From contig NZ_AP024895.1 of NCBI RefSeq assembly GCF_024347055.1, positions 3,286,001 through 3,350,000 of the forward strand: 64,000 bases of DNA, in the 5' to 3' direction. Positions 43,801-53,319 of the stretch are shown here, piece by piece. The stretch comes from Vibrio porteresiae DSM 19223. Lineage in GTDB: Bacteria; Pseudomonadota; Gammaproteobacteria; Enterobacterales; Vibrionaceae. A program made the translations under genes and the position numbers. The notes beneath the pieces were generated by a model that saw only the letters and a list, made by a program, of their open reading frames with translations, was not told the origin of the DNA and did not search any database. How positions within the stretch are numbered: the first letter of the stretch is position 1; each line of letters starts with the position of its first letter.

Positions 43801-45675
43801 TTACGCCACGCTCGATTTTACAATCAAGTTTTCAACTAGGTTCACTTCTAATGCCACTTCATCGCAAGCATGTTGACGTGGACACTGTTCGCAATCTTTC
43901 AGCACTTTCTCTGGTAGCAAGGTTTTTGATGTCGGGATAAAGTCCTGTTTCATGAAGAATTCAGGCGTGCGAGTTAACACAAACACTTTCTTAATCGCCA
44001 TCTTACGCGCTTTATTCACTAAATAATGAACAATCGCGGTACCTTGACCTTGGTTTTGCCAGCCAGCTTCAACACCTAAAGAACGAATTTCAGCCAATCC
44101 TGAGTCATACACGTAGAGCGATGCACAACCGGTGATTTCGCCATTGTGTTCAGCGACCGCAAAAGAACCAATATCACGCACGATTTCATTACGTGAGCGA
44201 GGAAGATTCTCCCCCATGTTTGCCCAGTAGGTTACCATGCCTTCCAGCGCTTCAACATCGGTCAAACGAGCAGGACGAACTTGTACAGAGGCACTATCGC
44301 GCTTTGCTAAACGCTTTTGTGCTTCTTCAACGGCGTGAGCGACTTGATGAGGCGCTACACCACCTTTTGCACTGCGTTTTTCAAGGCAAGATTCAATGGT
44401 TAGGATGGCATACACATCGTTATCGATAACCGGTGAAAACTCTTTTAACTCTTCAAGAGAAAGCTCTTCAAGTGCAGCACCTTTCGCAATCGCTCCAACT
44501 ACCGCCACACCTACAATATGGTGAGCTTCACGGAAAGGAATACCTTTCGCTACTAGGTAATCAGCAAGTTCAGTTGCGTTTGCGTAGCCTTGTTTTGCAG
44601 CTTCTAGCGTACGTTTGTCGTTCACCTTAATGCCATCAAAACACAGTGACGCCATTTCCATACAATCATTCCAAGAATCCAGAGCGTCAAATAGACCTTC
44701 TTTGTCTTCTTGCATATCTTTGTTGTACGCAAGCGGTAATGCTTTCACCGTCATCATCATGCCAGCAAGAGCACCATACACACGGCCAGTCTTACCACGA
44801 ATCAGCTCAAGTGCATCTGGGTTTTTCTTCTGTGGCATCAGAGATGAACCTGAAGTCACCGTATCAGACAGTTCAATAAAACCTGATTCGCCTGAGTTGT
44901 AGAAAATCATATCTTCAGCAAGACGAGACAAGTGAATCATCGAGATAGAAGCAACCGACATCAGCTCCATCACGTGGTCACGGTCAGAGACTGAATCAAG
45001 AGAGTTACGCGTCGCACGACGGAAACCCAAGTTATAAGCCAGCTTTTCACGATCGATTGGATAAGCAGTACCCGCTAGCGCACCTGAACCCAATGGACAA
45101 GTGTCTAAACGTCTGATCGCATCTTCAAGACGTGAATAGTCACGACCAAACATTTCTACGTACGCCAAACACCAGTGAGCAAATGTCACAGGCTGAGCAC
45201 GTTGTAAGTGGGTGTAACCCGGCAATACTGTATCGTGATGTTCGCTCGCCACTTTCACCAATTTATTTTGCAGGCGATCGACGGTCATCAGTAGTTGACG
45301 ACCTTGTTGACGACACCACAATTTAAGGTCAGTTGCGACTTGGTCGTTACGTGAACGGCCAGTATGTAATTTTTTACCCAGATCACCCACTTTGTTGATC
45401 AGTTGCTGCTCAACCCAAGAGTGAATGTCTTCTGCATCTGATGCTAAGATCTGCTCAGGATCTTCCATCACTTCCATTTTCAATTCGTTTAGAGCTAACT
45501 CTAGACGCTGCTGTTCTTCTTCAGTCAAAACATTAACTGAAACAAGTGCTTTAGACCAAGCAACAGAACCGACAATATCTTGCTCAGCCAATCGGTAATC
45601 GAAGCGCAATGAATCATTAAACTGTTTAAATCTTGTATCTGCTGCTTGGGTAAATCTTCCGCCCCATAATGCCAT
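43801..45675 (-). CDS. argH(A): Argininosuccinate lyase fused to N-acetylglutamate synthase domain
   Basis: 624 aa, about 165 longer than a normal argininosuccinate lyase (E. coli ArgH 457). Residues 1 to about 455 are the lyase, with THLQRAQPVTFAHW and the signature GSSLMPQKKNPDALE. From about residue 466 a GNAT domain follows (VRPARLTDVEALEGMVTYW, EIRSLGVEAGWQNQGQGTAIVHYLV) that resembles the acetyltransferase half of ArgA and ends with a Cys-rich CEQCPRQHACDE. This is the argH(A) fusion known from Moritella and Vibrio, giving the first and last enzymes of arginine synthesis on one chain. It is last in argCBGH. Confidence 0.95.
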   Translation of the reverse strand: MALWGGRFTQAADTRFKQFNDSLRFDYRLAEQDIVGSVAWSKALVSVNVLTEEEQQRLELALNELKMEVMEDPEQILASDAEDIHSWVEQQLINKVGDLGKKLHTGRSRNDQVATDLKLWCRQQGRQLLMTVDRLQNKLVKVASEHHDTVLPGYTHLQRAQPVTFAHWCLAYVEMFGRDYSRLEDAIRRLDTCPLGSGALAGTAYPIDREKLAYNLGFRRATRNSLDSVSDRDHVMELMSVASISMIHLSRLAEDMIFYNSGESGFIELSDTVTSGSSLMPQKKNPDALELIRGKTGRVYGALAGMMMTVKALPLAYNKDMQEDKEGLFDALDSWNDCMEMASLCFDGIKVNDKRTLEAAKQGYANATELADYLVAKGIPFREAHHIVGVAVVGAIAKGAALEELSLEELKEFSPVIDNDVYAILTIESCLEKRSAKGGVAPHQVAHAVEEAQKRLAKRDSASVQVRPARLTDVEALEGMVTYWANMGENLPRSRNEIVRDIGSFAVAEHNGEITGCASLYVYDSGLAEIRSLGVEAGWQNQGQGTAIVHYLVNKARKMAIKKVFVLTRTPEFFMKQDFIPTSKTLLPEKVLKDCEQCPRQHACDEVALEVNLVENLIVKSSVA

Positions 45676-45800
45676 TGCGTTTCTCCTGCTACTTTAGTGC
45701 CTAATCACTAAGGAGGTGACTAGAATTGCTTCATTATTGCCAGTGTTTGTTATACCGAAGTAACCTTAAGAAAAGTCACTTGGGTATCTAATTTGATAAA

Positions 45801-45827
45801 TGGGGAGCGCCCAATAGACGCTCCCTC
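45801..45827 (-). other. Hairpin between argG and argH(A)
   Basis: GGGAGCG (45803-45809) pairs with CGCTCCC (45819-45825). On the minus strand only CATTTAT follows, so it is not a strong terminator. It lies 27 bases after the argG stop and may modulate argG versus argH(A) expression. Confidence 0.5.
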
Positions 45828-45851
45828 ATTGTTATCTATTCGTGTTTTGAA

Positions 45852-47066
45852 TTACTTTTTAGCAGCATTCAAAGAACGGATACGACTTGCTAGCGAGTAT
45901 AGACGGATGAAGCCGCCTGCATGGCTTTGGTCGTAAACTTCGTCTGCGCCGAAGGTTGCAAATTCTTCAGAGTACAAGCTGTTTGGTGAACGTTTTTGCG
46001 TTGCCGTTGCTTGACCTTTGTACAGTTTGATAACCACTTCACCGTTCACATCATCGGCTAGAGATTGTGCTGCTGCCATAACAGATTTGCATAGTGGAGT
46101 GAACCAACGACCATCGTACACAAGGTGAGATGCTTTGATACCCAATTCTTGACGGAATTCAAAAGACGCTTTGTCGAGAACAAGCTGTTCAACTGAACGT
46201 AGCGCTTCCATCATGATGGTGCCTCCAGGGGTTTCGTAACAACCACGAGACTTCATACCAACAAGACGGTTTTCAACGATGTCGATACGACCAACGCCGT
46301 GTTTCGCACCTTTTTCGTTAAGAACAACAAGCGCTTGGTAAGGAGACAGTTTTTTACCATCAACACCAACCACTTCGCCTTTTTCAACTTGTAGAGTCAC
46401 ATATTCAGGTTCGTTTGGTGCTTTTTCTGGATCAGTAGTCCATACCCAGCAGTCATCGTTTGGTGCATTCCAAGTACTTTCTAGCACGCCGCCTTCAGTA
46501 GAGATGTGCCATGCGTTTGCGTCACGAGAGTAAATTTTAGTTAGTGATGCAGCACATGGAATGTTGCGTGCAGCTAGATAATCTAGACATTGTTCACGGC
46601 TAACAAGATCCCATTCACGCCAAGGAGCGATCACTTTTAGATCTGGTGCAAGCGCAGCAAACGCGCCTTCAAAACGCACTTGGTCGTTACCTTTACCAGT
46701 ACAACCGTGAGCTAGTGCGTCAGCACCCACTTTACGTGCGATTTCAACTTGAGCTTTAGCGATAACAGGGCGAGCCATTGAAGTACCTAGAAGGTATTTA
46801 CCTTCGTAGTATGCGCCTGTTTTTAGAGTTGGGTAGATGTAGTCTTTAACCAATTCATCTTTTAGGTCAACGACGTAACATTCTGATGCACCAGAAGCGA
46901 TTGCTTTCTCTTCGATACCAACCAATTCGTGAGCGTCTTGGCCGACATCAGCAACAAACGCAACCACTTCACAACCGTAGTTTTCTTTTAGCCATGGAAT
47001 GATTACTGAGGTATCAAGACCGCCAGAATAAGCCACAACTACTTTTTTCACATCTAATTTGCTCAT
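45852..47066 (-). CDS. argG: Argininosuccinate synthase
   Basis: 404 aa. It joins citrulline and aspartate using ATP. The N-terminal PP-loop is AYSGGLDTSVIIPWL; GCTGKGNDQVRFE and YSRDANAWHISTEGG are further family blocks. This is the short (about 400 aa) ArgG type. The ATG at 47066 is chosen because GGAG lies 9 bases upstream; a GTG at 47081 is the alternative. It lies between argB and argH(A). Confidence 0.98.
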   Translation of the reverse strand: MSKLDVKKVVVAYSGGLDTSVIIPWLKENYGCEVVAFVADVGQDAHELVGIEEKAIASGASECYVVDLKDELVKDYIYPTLKTGAYYEGKYLLGTSMARPVIAKAQVEIARKVGADALAHGCTGKGNDQVRFEGAFAALAPDLKVIAPWREWDLVSREQCLDYLAARNIPCAASLTKIYSRDANAWHISTEGGVLESTWNAPNDDCWVWTTDPEKAPNEPEYVTLQVEKGEVVGVDGKKLSPYQALVVLNEKGAKHGVGRIDIVENRLVGMKSRGCYETPGGTIMMEALRSVEQLVLDKASFEFRQELGIKASHLVYDGRWFTPLCKSVMAAAQSLADDVNGEVVIKLYKGQATATQKRSPNSLYSEEFATFGADEVYDQSHAGGFIRLYSLASRIRSLNAAKK

Positions 47067-47138
47067 TATTCTATTCTCCACGTTCCTGGCTCTGCGCTTG
47101 GCGGTCAGTGCTCAGGTAATGTATCAATCTGTTCGTTA

Positions 47139-47930
47139 TTATTGAGGTAAAAACTGGGTACCGATGCTTTCACCGGCAAATAATTTGGTTAGCTTCTCAG
47201 GGTAACGCCAGCTCGCCACTTCCACAGGACGACCGAGCTCTTGAGCCGCATCAAGCGCTGCTTTTACTTTAACGATCATGCCGTCGGTAATCACTTTTGC
47301 TTCAATCAACTCATCGGCTTTTTGTCCATCTAAGTGATGAATCAAATGGCCTTTACCATCCAAAACACCGCTAACATCAGATAGAAGAGCAAGCTCTGCA
47401 TCTAATGCTTCAGCAACGGCAACCGCTGCTTGGTCAGCGTTGACGTTCATCATTTGGCCATCATTGGTTAAACCAATTGAGCTGATGATTGGTAGAGTAT
47501 TGGCATTGAGCAATGCGTTGATCACGCTAGCATCACCAGCCGAAGCTTTACCTACTGCGCCTAATTCTGGGTCCAACTCTTCAACGTGGCACAAACCGCC
47601 ATCCGCTAGACATAGACCAACAGCGTTTAAACCGTTTTTCAAAGCCTGACCTTGCAGCATCTTGTTTGCAGTACCAGCTAGAGCACCGGCAATGACACCG
47701 ATTTGATCATAAGGAGTCACACGTAGGCCGTTTTTCTTCACTGTTGGCAGGTTGAGTTTACTCATCAACTCATCCACCAAGTAGCCGCCACCATGAACGA
47801 TGACAATGCGTCGATGCGCTTGGTTTTGATAATTGGCAATAGCGCTAAACAACTTGCTGAGCGTCTCTGTACTATCCAGAGCTGCACCACCTAACTTAAT
47901 CACTAATGGACTTTGTGTTGTATCCGACAT
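47139..47930 (-). CDS. argB: Acetylglutamate kinase
   Basis: 263 aa (E. coli 258), amino-acid kinase family. It phosphorylates N-acetylglutamate. Seen: VIKLGGAALDS, VIVHGGGYLVDELM, NVNADQAAVAVAEAL and LLSDVSGVLD. It lacks the N-terminal helix of arginine-inhibited kinases, so feedback control probably lies elsewhere. It is 26 bases from argC and 72 bases before argG. Confidence 0.97.
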   Translation of the reverse strand: MSDTTQSPLVIKLGGAALDSTETLSKLFSAIANYQNQAHRRIVIVHGGGYLVDELMSKLNLPTVKKNGLRVTPYDQIGVIAGALAGTANKMLQGQALKNGLNAVGLCLADGGLCHVEELDPELGAVGKASAGDASVINALLNANTLPIISSIGLTNDGQMMNVNADQAAVAVAEALDAELALLSDVSGVLDGKGHLIHHLDGQKADELIEAKVITDGMIVKVKAALDAAQELGRPVEVASWRYPEKLTKLFAGESIGTQFLPQ

Positions 47931-47956
47931 GTTGAACCCTTAAACCTATCTATTGA

Positions 47957-48961
47957 TTAGACTAATGCGGTTAGCTCATCAAAACCGTAATGGATGTTGA
48001 GACATTGCATCGCTTGAGCCGATGCGCCTTTTAATAAGTTATCAATCGCAGAAACTACGATGACGTGCTCGCCCTGCACTTTCCAACCGATATCGCAGAA
48101 CGGCGTAAATTCGACATTTTGAATGCTTGGCAATGAACCATGGTATAAACGAACCGCAGGTTTATTGGCATAAGCTTGTTCAAATGCTTGTGATACTTGC
48201 TCAGCAGTCACACCACTTGCCAGTTTCATTGTTACTGTTGCAAGAATGCCACGTTTGAAATTGCCAAGGTGTGGAGTAAAAATCACATCACAACCCAAAT
48301 GGTTAGCAATCTCTGGTTGGTGACGATGAGTAAACACCCCGTAAGGCTGCAAGCTCACTTCACAAAAACTGTTGGTCATAGTCGCTTTACGACCTGCACC
48401 AGATACACCACTTACGGCATTGATTACTGGCCATTGGTGAGTATCAAGCAGTTGATTCACTAGTAATGGTTTCACTGCTAATTGAGATGCCGTTGGGTAA
48501 CAACCCGCAACTGCGATAAGTGGACTCGCTTTAATCGCATCACTGTTCCACTCTGCTAAACCGTAAACCGCTTTTTCAAGCCAGTTCACATGTTCGTGCT
48601 CAAAACCGTAGTAGGTTGGGTAAAACTCAGCGCTGTTGACACGAAACGCACCAGACAAATCAAATACCTGACAACCATGCTCTAAAAACACAGGAGCCAA
48701 GTCATGACTTACTTGATGAGCCGTTGCCAGAAAAACCACATCACATGACTGCGCCACTGCAGCCACATCTTCAAGTGGTTGAACCGGGAAATCCATCAGA
48801 CTAGCCAGTTTACCGTGAAGCTGAGAAATAGATTTTCCAGCATCAACACTGTTGGCTGAAACATATAAACCTGATAGCGTGAGCTCTGGGTGTTTTTGCA
48901 CCATGAGAGCGAGCTCTGCCCCTGTGTAACCGCTTGCACCGATGATCGTGGTTTTTAGCAT
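47957..48961 (-). CDS. argC: N-acetyl-gamma-glutamyl-phosphate reductase
   Basis: 334 aa. It reduces acetylglutamyl phosphate with NADPH. The NADP loop is IIGASGYTGAEL at 6-17 and the active-site Cys is in VAGCYPTASQL; HRHQPEI carries the conserved His. It is the first gene of argCBGH and is divergent from argE. Confidence 0.97.
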   Translation of the reverse strand: MLKTTIIGASGYTGAELALMVQKHPELTLSGLYVSANSVDAGKSISQLHGKLASLMDFPVQPLEDVAAVAQSCDVVFLATAHQVSHDLAPVFLEHGCQVFDLSGAFRVNSAEFYPTYYGFEHEHVNWLEKAVYGLAEWNSDAIKASPLIAVAGCYPTASQLAVKPLLVNQLLDTHQWPVINAVSGVSGAGRKATMTNSFCEVSLQPYGVFTHRHQPEIANHLGCDVIFTPHLGNFKRGILATVTMKLASGVTAEQVSQAFEQAYANKPAVRLYHGSLPSIQNVEFTPFCDIGWKVQGEHVIVVSAIDNLLKGASAQAMQCLNIHYGFDELTALV

Positions 48962-49116
48962 CTCAATTACCCAAATTAGCCGATAAAAACCGATATTTAA
49001 AACTGCGTATTAATTATTGAAATAAAGCTTAATTCGGTTTTTTATTCATTAAAAGTGATTTAATATGTGTTTTACCTTTTCAGCGTATTTCTGTCAATAG
49101 TAGGAGCAAAGTTTCT
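48962..49116. promoter_or_regulatory. argC-argE divergent region with two ARG-box candidates
   Basis: 155 AT-rich bases between divergent argC and argE. Boxes at 49033-49050 (right half ATTCA exact) and 49054-49071 (left half TGATT) are 18 bases each with 3 bases between, so their centres are 21 bases apart, the known pair geometry of ArgR operators. Each alone is a modest match (about 6-7 of 10 fixed bases). Both operons would be repressed by arginine. Confidence 0.5.
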
Positions 49117-50256
49117 ATGCAATTACCTAGTTTCCTAGAGGTTTATGAAGGTCTTATTTCGACCTCTTCAATTAGTGCTTCCGATCCAAGTATGGACGAG
49201 GGCAACGCGCAAGTGTGTGCCAAAATGGCGACATGGCTAACCTCATTTGGCTTTAAGGTAGAGCTAGAAGAAGTGGAGCCAGGCAAGGTCAACTTGATGG
49301 CACAAAAAGGTGAAGGTGAAGGCGGCTTGCTCTTTTCTGGACATACCGACACCGTTCCTTACGATGAAGGTCGCTGGAATTTCAATCCTCACAAACTGAC
49401 TCAAGCCAATAACCGTTTTTACGGTTTAGGTACCGCAGACATGAAAGGCTTCTTTGCCTTTGTGATGGAAGCTGTGAAAAAAATCGACGATTGGGATAAA
49501 CAGAAGAAACCAGTGTACATTCTGGCCACCTGTGATGAAGAGACCACCATGCTCGGTGCGCGCCACTTCTCTAGCAATGCCCCATTCAAACCCGATTACT
49601 GCATCATCGGTGAACCCACCAGCTTGGTGCCGGTTTATGCACACAAAGGTCATATGGCGAATGTGGTGCGAGTCACCGGTAAATCGGGTCACTCTTCCAA
49701 TCCCGCTTTTGGTATTAACGCTATCGAGATCATGCATGAAGTGCTTTACGCCATCATGAAACTACGTGATACCTTAGCCAAAACCTACCATCACCCAGGT
49801 TTTGAAATTCCTAGCCCAACATTGAACTTGGGTCATATCCATGGTGGCGATAGCGCCAACCGCATTTGTGGCTGCTGCGAGCTGCACTACGATGTACGTC
49901 CTTTGCCAGGCATGAGCCTTGATGGCCTCAATAACCTCTTAAAAGACGCATTGAAAGAAGTGGAAGCAAAATGGCCTGGACGTATCGAAGTCAAACCTTT
50001 GCATGATTCCATCCCGGGTTACGAATGTGACCACAACCATCACTTCGTTCAAGAGGTTGGTCATCTTTGCGGTAAAGAACCAGAAACCGTCAACTACTGT
50101 ACTGAAGCGCCTTATCTTCAAGAAATTTGTCCAACGCTCGTAATGGGGCCAGGGTCAATTGAGCAAGCGCACCAACCAGATGAATTTCTTGCCTTTGAAT
50201 TCATCGACCCAACTATCTCTATTCTGTCAAAAGCAATGTACAAGTACTGTTTTTGA
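49117..50256 (+). CDS. argE: Acetylornithine deacetylase
   Basis: 379 aa (E. coli 383), M20 family zinc enzyme that frees ornithine from acetylornithine. Metal-site motifs are SGHTDTVPYDE, GTADMKGFFAF, CDEETTMLGA, GEPTS and a late His in EQAHQPDEF. A cell with argE runs the linear pathway; the argJ-type recycling enzyme is not seen here. TAGGAG lies before the ATG. A terminator follows. Confidence 0.97.
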   Translation: MQLPSFLEVYEGLISTSSISASDPSMDEGNAQVCAKMATWLTSFGFKVELEEVEPGKVNLMAQKGEGEGGLLFSGHTDTVPYDEGRWNFNPHKLTQANNRFYGLGTADMKGFFAFVMEAVKKIDDWDKQKKPVYILATCDEETTMLGARHFSSNAPFKPDYCIIGEPTSLVPVYAHKGHMANVVRVTGKSGHSSNPAFGINAIEIMHEVLYAIMKLRDTLAKTYHHPGFEIPSPTLNLGHIHGGDSANRICGCCELHYDVRPLPGMSLDGLNNLLKDALKEVEAKWPGRIEVKPLHDSIPGYECDHNHHFVQEVGHLCGKEPETVNYCTEAPYLQEICPTLVMGPGSIEQAHQPDEFLAFEFIDPTISILSKAMYKYCF

Positions 50257-50269
50257 TTCATTGAGTACG

Positions 50270-50300
50270 AAGATCGTGCGTCTATAGCACGATCTTTTTA
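50270..50300 (+). terminator. Rho-independent terminator of argE
   Basis: AAGATCGTGC (50270-50279) pairs with GCACGATCTT (50287-50296), followed by TTT. It is 14 bases after the argE stop. Confidence 0.9.
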
Positions 50301-50494
50301 CGATTAGTTTGATTTATGAAAGAAAATTTCACCGCTGACGAGATTAAGCAACACAATGTTCATTAATCTGTACGATTTTTGATACAACGCAAGCTGTGAA
50401 CCTTTATTTGACGACACTATACAAACTGTAGTTAGATTGTGTAGCTAACAAAAAAACATTGGATGTAATTTTATTTCAAAGCAGGACGACGACA

Positions 50495-53128
50495 ATGAAC
50501 GAGAAATACGCTGCTCTCAAAAGCAACGTTAGCATGCTGGGACGACTATTGGGTAAAACTATCCAAGACTCAGATGGTGACGTCATTTTGAAGAAAGTGG
50601 AGACGATAAGGAAACTCTCTAAATCAGCTCGAGCGGGCAACCAAGAAGACAGACAACGTTTGATAGAGGTCATTGAAGCTCTACCAGACAATCAAATGAC
50701 TCCGGTAGCCCAAGCGTTTAACCAATTTCTAAATCTCACCAACATTGCCGATCAGTATCACTCCATCTCTCGCCACTGCGACGAGTATGTGTGTGAACCA
50801 GACCCTCTTCATACTCTTTTCACCAAACTCAATGAGAACCACATCAGTAAACTTGATAGTGCTCAGGCGATCAGAGAATTGAATATCGAACTCGTGCTCA
50901 CCGCCCACCCAACTGAAATCGCTCGTCGCACCATGATCAACAAATTGGTGAAAATCAACGAATGCCTTTCTGAATTGGAATTGAGCGAGCTTTCTGCAAA
51001 AGAACGAAAACGCACCGAGCTACGTCTGGAACAGTTGATCGCACAATCTTGGCACTCTGATGCCATTCGTAAACAGCGCCCTACGCCATTGGATGAGGCA
51101 AAATGGGGCTTTGCTGTTGTGGAAAACTCGCTATGGAAAGCGGTGCCAGATTTCCTTCGTGATCTCAGCGAACGTGTTGTAGAGCATTATGGTGAACCAC
51201 TACCTATCGATGCTCGCCCAGTGCACTTCTCCTCTTGGATGGGGGGAGACCGTGACGGCAACCCATTTGTGACCCATACCATTACTCGTGAAGTACTGCG
51301 TCTGTCGCGTTGGAAAGCAGCCGACCTTTATCTCGCGAACATCAATGAGCTCATCAGCGAATTGTCGATGGTGAAATGTAACGATAAAGTACGTGAACTC
51401 GCTGGCCCAGAAGCTCACGAACCTTACCGTGAAATCTTAAAAGGTTTGCGTGTATTACTTCAAGAAACCAAAGATGTTCTTGATGCGAAAATGAGCGGCA
51501 AAATCTTAGCTGTCAAAGCCCCTCTTCGTAACAGCAACCAACTTTGGGATCCACTTGAAGCCATCTACAAATCACTACACGAATGTGGCATGGGTGTCAT
51601 TGCTGATGGTCTACTACTTGATACATTGCGCCGCGTAAAAGCCTTTGGTGTCTATTTAGTTCAATTGGATATTCGTCAAGAAAGCACTCGTCACTCTGAC
51701 GTTCTGTCTGAACTAACTCGTTATCTTGGTATCGGTGATTACGACCAATGGACAGAACAAGATAAAATTTCGTTCTTAACCAATGAATTGGCTTCAAAAC
51801 GCCCTCTCTTACCATTAGATTGGAAACCATCTCCTGAAGTACAAGAAGTGATTGATACTTGCCGTATCATCGCCGCTCAACCACGTGAAGCTTTCGGTGC
51901 TTATGTCATTTCTATGGCACGAACCGCTTCTGACGTATTAGCGGTTCACCTGCTACTGCAAGAAGTGGGCTGCCCATATCGCATCGATGTTTGTCCTTTG
52001 TTTGAAACTCTCGATGACTTAAACAACGCTGAGCGAGTAATGACTCAGTTGTTAGGTATCGATTTATATCGTGGTTTCATCAACAACCATCAGATGATCA
52101 TGATTGGTTATTCCGATTCAGCGAAAGATGCGGGTGGTATGGCTGCTGGTTGGGCACAGTATCACGCGATGGAATCTCTGGTTCGCGTTTGTGAAAACGT
52201 AAGCGTTAATCTGACTTTGTTCCATGGTCGCGGCGGCACTATCGGTCGTGGCGGTGCGCCAGCACATGCGGCTTTACTCTCTCAGCCACCAAAAACATTA
52301 AAAGGTGGTCTACGCGTTACTGAACAAGGGGAAATGATTCGCTTCAAACTCGGTTTACCTGAAGTTGCCGTAAACAGCTTTAACATGTACGCCAGTGCGA
52401 TTCTTGAAGCGAACTTACTGCCACCTCCAGAGCCAAAACAAGAGTGGCGCGACTTAATGGAAGTGCTTTCAGAAGTGTCATGCGAAGCTTACCGTAAAGT
52501 GGTGCGTGGCCAACCTGAATTTGTTCCTTACTTCCGCCAAGCGACACCTGAGTTAGAGCTAGGTAAACTGCCTTTGGGTTCTCGTCCATCAAAACGTAAT
52601 CCAAAAGGTGGCGTAGAAAGTTTACGTGCGATTCCTTGGATCTTCTCTTGGAGTCAAAACCGTCTCGTTCTTCCTGCATGGCTCGGTGCTGGTGAAGCAA
52701 TTCAATATTCTATTGATAAAGGACACCAAGCTTTATTGGAAGAAATGTGTCGTGAATGGCCGTTTTTCTCAACTCGCTTAGGTATGCTAGAAATGGTTTA
52801 TACCAAGTGTAATGCTGAAGTATCCAAACATTACGATGACCGTTTGGTCGATGCAGAGCTTCGCCCACTGGGTGAGATGTTACGTAAACAGTTAGAGAAA
52901 GACATTCAAGCTGTTCTTCATGTTGAAAACAATGACAACTTGATGCAAAGTGACCCATGGGGTCTTGAGTCATTCCGCCTACGTAATATCTATGTAGAAC
53001 CGTTGAATATGCTGCAAGCTGAACTCTTATATCGCACCCGTAAAAGTGAGACACCTTCCCCAGAACTGGAAGAAGCTTTGATGGTTACGATAGCAGGTAT
53101 AGCGGCAGGTATGCGAAATACAGGCTAA
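50495..53128 (+). CDS. ppc: Phosphoenolpyruvate carboxylase
   Basis: 877 aa (E. coli 883). It makes oxaloacetate from PEP and bicarbonate and so refills the TCA cycle. Catalytic His138 is in VLTAHPTEIARRT; the PEP/bicarbonate loops GYSDSAKDAGG and FHGRGGTIGRGGAP are intact; the chain ends GMRNTG as in the family. The ATG at 50495 has AGGA 8 bases upstream; a TTG at 50459 would add 12 residues of no similarity. Alone with its own promoter and terminator. Confidence 0.98.
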   Translation: MNEKYAALKSNVSMLGRLLGKTIQDSDGDVILKKVETIRKLSKSARAGNQEDRQRLIEVIEALPDNQMTPVAQAFNQFLNLTNIADQYHSISRHCDEYVCEPDPLHTLFTKLNENHISKLDSAQAIRELNIELVLTAHPTEIARRTMINKLVKINECLSELELSELSAKERKRTELRLEQLIAQSWHSDAIRKQRPTPLDEAKWGFAVVENSLWKAVPDFLRDLSERVVEHYGEPLPIDARPVHFSSWMGGDRDGNPFVTHTITREVLRLSRWKAADLYLANINELISELSMVKCNDKVRELAGPEAHEPYREILKGLRVLLQETKDVLDAKMSGKILAVKAPLRNSNQLWDPLEAIYKSLHECGMGVIADGLLLDTLRRVKAFGVYLVQLDIRQESTRHSDVLSELTRYLGIGDYDQWTEQDKISFLTNELASKRPLLPLDWKPSPEVQEVIDTCRIIAAQPREAFGAYVISMARTASDVLAVHLLLQEVGCPYRIDVCPLFETLDDLNNAERVMTQLLGIDLYRGFINNHQMIMIGYSDSAKDAGGMAAGWAQYHAMESLVRVCENVSVNLTLFHGRGGTIGRGGAPAHAALLSQPPKTLKGGLRVTEQGEMIRFKLGLPEVAVNSFNMYASAILEANLLPPPEPKQEWRDLMEVLSEVSCEAYRKVVRGQPEFVPYFRQATPELELGKLPLGSRPSKRNPKGGVESLRAIPWIFSWSQNRLVLPAWLGAGEAIQYSIDKGHQALLEEMCREWPFFSTRLGMLEMVYTKCNAEVSKHYDDRLVDAELRPLGEMLRKQLEKDIQAVLHVENNDNLMQSDPWGLESFRLRNIYVEPLNMLQAELLYRTRKSETPSPELEEALMVTIAGIAAGMRNTG

Positions 53129-53156
53129 CGTTCAGTATATTATTCTGTAAAAGCCC

Positions 53157-53190
53157 CAAAAGGTCGCGTTTGTGCGGCCTTTTATTTTGT
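53157..53190 (+). terminator. Rho-independent terminator of ppc
   Basis: AAAGGTCGC (53159-53167) pairs with GCGGCCTTT (53174-53182) with one G-T pair, followed by a T-rich tract. It starts about 29 bases after the ppc stop. Confidence 0.85.
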
Positions 53191-53200
53191 GTAAAGTTTA

Positions 53201-53222
53201 TTATTGAGGATAATATCAGTTT
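53201..53222 (+). promoter_or_regulatory. LuxR/HapR-like operator upstream of aphA
   Basis: The site begins TTATTGA (53201-53207) and has TATCA at 53214-53218. The LuxR/HapR consensus is TTATTGATAA-N2-TTATCAATAA; about 14 of 22 positions match, with both outer half-sites recognisable. LuxR-type regulators repress aphA at high cell density in vibrios. Confidence 0.6.
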
Positions 53223-53319
53223 TTTCTGACTATTCTTATTGCTGTTCCACTTTATGCGTATTATTTAGATATACTACGTTTCCTTTGCGATAGACCTTTA
53301 ATAATTATAAGTCGCAGTT

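Noticed and set aside
49003..49020. CTGCGTATTAATTATTGA as an ARG box near argC
   Set aside because: Only about 6 of 10 fixed bases match and its spacing to the better box at 49033-49050 is 31, not 21 bases.
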